Part shown: piece after piece, positions 28,860 through 31,683 of the stretch | How positions within the stretch are numbered: the stretch's first letter is position 1 | Layout: the number at the start of each line of letters is the position of its first letter | Assembly: GCA_958423465.1 (NCBI GenBank) | Contig: CATZRD010000028.1 | Location: 1-31,683 of the forward strand | DNA from: an uncultured Oscillospiraceae bacterium | Lineage (GTDB): Bacteria > Bacillota > Clostridia > Oscillospirales > Oscillospiraceae | DNA: 31,683 bases | Reading direction: 5' to 3' | Program-made: the position numbers and the translations under genes | Notes under the pieces: generated by a model | Told to the model about the DNA's origin: nothing | What the model saw: only the letters and a program-made list of their open reading frames with translations | The model's database searches: none

Positions 28860-29696
28860 TTACTTCACGTTCCGACGCTTGACAATGAACTTGTCCGTCG
28901 GGTTCTTGGTCTTGCGGGTCTTGTAGCCCAGAGCGGGCTTGCCCCAGGGGGTCACAGGACCGGGACGGCCCACGGGGCTCTTGCCCTCGCCGCCGCCGTG
29001 GGGGTGGTCGCAGGGGTTCATGACAGAGCCGCGGACGGTGGGACGCCAGCCCATGTGGCGCTTGCGGCCGGCCTTGCCGATCTGGACGTTCTCATGGTCC
29101 AGGTTGCCCACCTGGCCGATGGTGGCCAGGCAGTTCAGACGCACGATGCGCACCTCGCCAGAGGGCATACGGATCTGGGCGTCATTGCCCTCCTTGGCCA
29201 TCAGCTGGGCGGCGGCGCCGGCGGAGCGGACCAGCTGGCCGCCCTTGCCGGGGTGCATCTCGATGTTGTGGATCACGGTGCCGACAGGGATGTTGGCCAG
29301 AGGCAGAGCGTTGCCGGGCTTGATGTCGGCAGCGGCGGAGGAGAGGACCTTGTCGCCGGCGCTGAGGCCCAGGGGGGCCAGGATGTAGCGGCGCTCGCCA
29401 TCCTCGTACTCCACCAGCGCGATGTTGGCGCTGCGGTTGGGATCGTACTCCAGGCGCAGGACGGTGGCGCTCATGTCCATCTTGTCCCGCTTGAAGTCGA
29501 TGATCCGGTACTTGCGCTTGGTGCCGCCGCCCCGGTGGCGGACGGTGATGCGGCCGTAGCTGTTGCGGCCGGCGTTCTTCTTCAGGACCTCGGTGAGGCT
29601 GGCTTCGGGCTTGGCCTTCTTATCGATGCCGTCGAAGCCGGAGACGGTCATATGCCGACGGGAAGGGGTGGTCGGCTTAAAAGATTTAATAGACAT
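28860..29696 (-). CDS. rplB: Ribosomal protein L2
   Basis: A 278-residue protein essential for subunit joining and peptide-bond formation. It begins MSIKSFKPTTPSRRHMTVSG and carries the family signature PCDHPHGGGEGKSPVGRPGP near residue 225, which includes the conserved histidine of the peptidyl-transferase region. Length is normal. It follows rplW by 15 bases. Confidence 0.98.
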   Translation of the reverse strand: MSIKSFKPTTPSRRHMTVSGFDGIDKKAKPEASLTEVLKKNAGRNSYGRITVRHRGGGTKRKYRIIDFKRDKMDMSATVLRLEYDPNRSANIALVEYEDGERRYILAPLGLSAGDKVLSSAAADIKPGNALPLANIPVGTVIHNIEMHPGKGGQLVRSAGAAAQLMAKEGNDAQIRMPSGEVRIVRLNCLATIGQVGNLDHENVQIGKAGRKRHMGWRPTVRGSVMNPCDHPHGGGEGKSPVGRPGPVTPWGKPALGYKTRKTKNPTDKFIVKRRNVK

Positions 29697-29711
29697 GGTT
29701 CACTCTCCTCC

Positions 29712-30005
29712 TTACACCATACCCTCGAAGAACTCGATGGTCTTGGAATCCTCGGTCAGCTGGACGATGGCCTTCTTCCAGTCCTTGGTACGGCCGGGCC
29801 GGGCGGCGCCCATGCGCTTGGCTTTGCCGGGGACGTTCATGGTGTTGACCTTGGCGACCTTCACGCCAAAGATCTCCTCCACCGCCTTCTTGATCTCCAC
29901 CTTGCCGGCGGTGGGAGCGACTTCAAACACGTACTTCTTCTCAGCAGCACCGGCCATGGAGCGCTCGGTGATGACGGGACGGATGATGACATCATAAGAG
30001 ATCAT
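29712..30005 (-). CDS. rplW: Ribosomal protein L23
   Basis: A 97-residue protein at the tunnel exit and docking site of the signal recognition particle and trigger factor. It shows YDVIIRPVITERSMA near the start and KAVEEIFGVKVAKVNTMNVP in the middle. The start overlaps the rplD stop by four bases. It follows L4 and precedes L2. Confidence 0.98.
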   Translation of the reverse strand: MISYDVIIRPVITERSMAGAAEKKYVFEVAPTAGKVEIKKAVEEIFGVKVAKVNTMNVPGKAKRMGAARPGRTKDWKKAIVQLTEDSKTIEFFEGMV

Positions 30006-30625
30006 GCGTACACCTCCTCGATAGTGGCGAGGGCGGCCTGATCGATCACCAGGTACTTGGCGTTCACGATGTCGTAAACGTTCAGGTTGCTGCCGGTGGT
30101 GGTCAGGACGCCGGGGATGTTGCGGGCGCTCTTGACCACCGTCTCGTTGACCTCAGGGGTGACAACGACGGCCTTGCCGTCGCACTTGACAGCGTCCAGG
30201 AAACCCCGGAAGGCCTTGGTCTTGATGGCGTCCATGGCGATGGCGTCCACCACGATGATGCTGCCCTCGGCGGCCTTGGCGCTCAGGACGGACTTCAGCG
30301 CCAGGCGGCGGACCTTCTTGTTGAGCACATAGCTGTAGGAGCGGGGCTTGGGGGCGAACACGATGCCGCCGTGGGTCCACTGGGGAGCGCGGGTGCTGCC
30401 CTGACGGGCGTGACCGGTGCCCTTCTGACGCCAGGGCTTCTTGCCGCCGCCGGAGACCTCGGCCCGGGTGAGAGCACTCTGGGTACCCTGCCGACAATTG
30501 GCCAGGTGATTTTTGACCACTTCATGCACAACGTGCATATTGGGCTCGATGCCGAAGATCGCGGCATTCAGCTCTACTTCGCCGACCTGGTTGCCGGCCA
30601 TGTTCAAAACTTTGACTGTAGACAT
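30002..30625 (-). CDS. rplD: Ribosomal protein L4
   Basis: A 207-residue protein with a long internal loop that reaches the exit tunnel; in E. coli it also regulates the S10 operon. The sequence has TVKVLNMAGNQVGEVELNAA and the loop GGGKKPWRQKGTGHARQGST. The ATG at 30625 is used because AAGGAG lies ten bases upstream; a GTG three codons earlier sits too close to it. It follows rplC by 20 bases. Confidence 0.96.
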   Translation of the reverse strand: MSTVKVLNMAGNQVGEVELNAAIFGIEPNMHVVHEVVKNHLANCRQGTQSALTRAEVSGGGKKPWRQKGTGHARQGSTRAPQWTHGGIVFAPKPRSYSYVLNKKVRRLALKSVLSAKAAEGSIIVVDAIAMDAIKTKAFRGFLDAVKCDGKAVVVTPEVNETVVKSARNIPGVLTTTGSNLNVYDIVNAKYLVIDQAALATIEEVYA

Positions 30626-30645
30626 TTTCAGCACTCTCCTTTCCC

Positions 30646-31374
30646 TTACTTATTACGCGCAGAGGCCTTCTGGGGATTGACGCGGGCGGAAGCCTTCTGG
30701 GGATTGGCGCTGATGCCGGCGGCCTCGCCCTTCTTCTCGATGATGGTCTTGGCGGTGCTGCGGATGGTCACCAGGCCGCCCTTGGGGCCGGGGATCGCGC
30801 CGCGGACCACGATCATGTTCAGATCGGCGTCCACCTTGACCACGTCCAGGTTCATGATGGTGACCTGATCCACGCCCATGTGGCCGGCCATCTTCTTGCC
30901 CTTGAAAATACGGCTGGGATCGGTGCCGGAGCCCATAGAACCGGACTGACGGCCCACAGGGCCGGTGCCGTGGGTGTGCTTCAGGGTGGCGACGCCGAAG
31001 CGCTTGACGGCGCCGGCGTAGCCCTTACCTTTGCTGATGCCGGTGACGTCCACGTGGTCCCCGGCGGCAAAGACGTCGGCCTTGACGATGTCGCCCACGT
31101 TCATCTCGGCGGCCTTGCTGAGCTGGAATTCCTTCAGGTGCTTCTTGGGGGCGGCGCCGGCCTTGGCCAGGTGGCCCTTCTCAGGCTTGGTCAGCTTGCG
31201 CTCGGGGACATCCTCAAAGCCCAGCTGCACAGCCTCGTAGCCGTCCTTCTCGGCGGTCTTTTTCTGGACCACCACGCAGGGACCGGCCTCGATGACGGTA
31301 ACGGGAATGACCTTACCGTCGGCGTCGAAGATCTGGCTCATGCCGACCTTCTTGCCCAGGATCGCTTTCTCCAT
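30646..31374 (-). CDS. rplC: Ribosomal protein L3 with a repeated C-terminal tail
   Basis: A 242-residue assembly protein of the 50S subunit near the peptidyl-transferase centre. It begins MEKAILGKKVGMSQIFDADG and has the family signature FGVATLKHTHGTGPVGRQSG. The last part is unusual: from about residue 224 it carries two copies of NPQKASAR (224-231 and 233-240), encoded by two near-identical DNA units at 30655-30705. The tail exceeds the ~210-residue norm. AAAGGAG precedes the ATG at 31374. It follows rpsJ across a 186-base gap. Confidence 0.96.
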   Translation of the reverse strand: MEKAILGKKVGMSQIFDADGKVIPVTVIEAGPCVVVQKKTAEKDGYEAVQLGFEDVPERKLTKPEKGHLAKAGAAPKKHLKEFQLSKAAEMNVGDIVKADVFAAGDHVDVTGISKGKGYAGAVKRFGVATLKHTHGTGPVGRQSGSMGSGTDPSRIFKGKKMAGHMGVDQVTIMNLDVVKVDADLNMIVVRGAIPGPKGGLVTIRSTAKTIIEKKGEAAGISANPQKASARVNPQKASARNK

Positions 31375-31560
31375 GGTTCTTTCTCCTTTTATAAAGGTTA
31401 TTGGTCGGCGCGGCTCCCGGGCATTGGCTCCCATGGCCGCGGCGACATGACCCCGTCCGCCTCACGCAAGTCGGCGGACCGATGGGTAACAAATTGATCG
31501 GCGGGAGGGCGGCTTCTGCGCTCCTCACGCCCGCCTGCTCACGGCAGGCTCAAACGCGGG
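31375..31560 (-). repeat. rpsJ-rplC spacer with hairpin and shared repeat
   Basis: A 186-base gap, larger than any other in the S10 part of the operon. It has a 6-bp hairpin GCCTGC/GCAGGC (31533-31549) and a 19-base segment (31525-31543) that recurs with one indel in the grpE-dnaK spacer at 602-621. I see no gene or promoter of its own. Confidence 0.6.
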
Positions 31561-31683
31561 TCAGAGCTTGATCTCGATCTCCACGCCGGCGGGCAGCTCC
31601 AGGCTCATCAGGGCCTCCACGGTCTTGGGGGTGGAGTTGGTGATGTCGATCAGGCGCTTGTGGGTGCGGCGCTCGAACTGCTC
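31561..31683 (-). CDS. rpsJ: Ribosomal protein S10, C-terminal part, cut by window edge
   Basis: The last 40 residues of S10, which functions in the 30S subunit and in transcription antitermination with NusB. The visible text EQFERRTHKRLIDITNSTPK and TVEALMSLELPAGVEIEIKL matches the family's ending exactly, including the stop codon. It is the first gene of the S10 operon. The start and the promoter lie to the right of the window. Confidence 0.98.
   Translation of the reverse strand, partial: EQFERRTHKRLIDITNSTPKTVEALMSLELPAGVEIEIKL

Noticed and set aside
1..31683. A defence, toxin-antitoxin, secondary-metabolite or phage system
   Set aside because: Every intact frame with a ribosome binding site was accounted for by housekeeping families, apart from the unknown 578-residue gene and the small zinc-ribbon and DUF975 proteins, and none of these shows defence or phage motifs.

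Overview
The window is a high-GC stretch of core chromosome from an anaerobic Firmicute. The best guess is the Oscillospiraceae (Flavonifractor, Lawsonibacter or Intestinimonas-like Clostridia). This rests on an rnfCDGEAB operon, an hrcA-grpE-dnaK heat-shock operon under a perfect CIRCE, a DinR-type LexA, a zinc-binding S14 and zinc-binding adenylate kinase, a zinc-free S4, strong AGGAGG ribosome binding sites and TTGACA/TATAAT promoters. No genus can be fixed from sequence alone. No transposase, integrase, tRNA, rRNA or CRISPR array was seen.

Layout. (1) 1-2318: hrcA, grpE and the start of dnaK, read leftward from one promoter with a CIRCE operator. (2) 2416-7762: the six-gene Rnf complex (rnfC, D, G, E, A, B), read leftward from its own promoter and ending at a strong hairpin. 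(3) 7860-15706: a string of small units separated by intrinsic terminators. They are a DUF975 membrane protein (+); guanine deaminase, a Dabb protein and an unrecognised 578-residue protein (-); a YfcE-like phosphodiesterase (+); lexA (-); secG (+); a polysaccharide deacetylase lipoprotein (-); and a zinc-ribbon membrane protein (-). (4) 15738-31683: the fused S10-spc-alpha ribosomal operon, read leftward from rpsJ (cut by the window edge) to rplQ, with secY, adk, map, a KOW protein, infA and rpoA in it.

How the genes work together. Rnf couples electron transfer between ferredoxin and NAD+ to ion movement across the membrane, which suggests a ferredoxin-based anaerobic metabolism. The large operon makes ribosomal proteins, the Sec channel (with secG nearby), the RNA polymerase alpha subunit, IF-1 and the enzyme that trims initiator methionine. 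HrcA/CIRCE and LexA are self-controlled stress circuits that can be read directly from the DNA.

The most interesting item is upstream of guanine deaminase. A complete guanine-class purine riboswitch is followed by a terminator whose 5' arm reuses the 3' strand of the aptamer P1 helix. That arrangement predicts that guanine switches the gene ON, which suits a degradative enzyme and is opposite to the usual guanine OFF switch. Secondary curiosities are a 365-base gap in the middle of the spc operon that holds three degenerate ~48-base tandem repeats and a long inverted repeat, low-complexity tails on S3 and L3, and short repeats shared by distant intergenic regions. Most of the window is ordinary housekeeping DNA.
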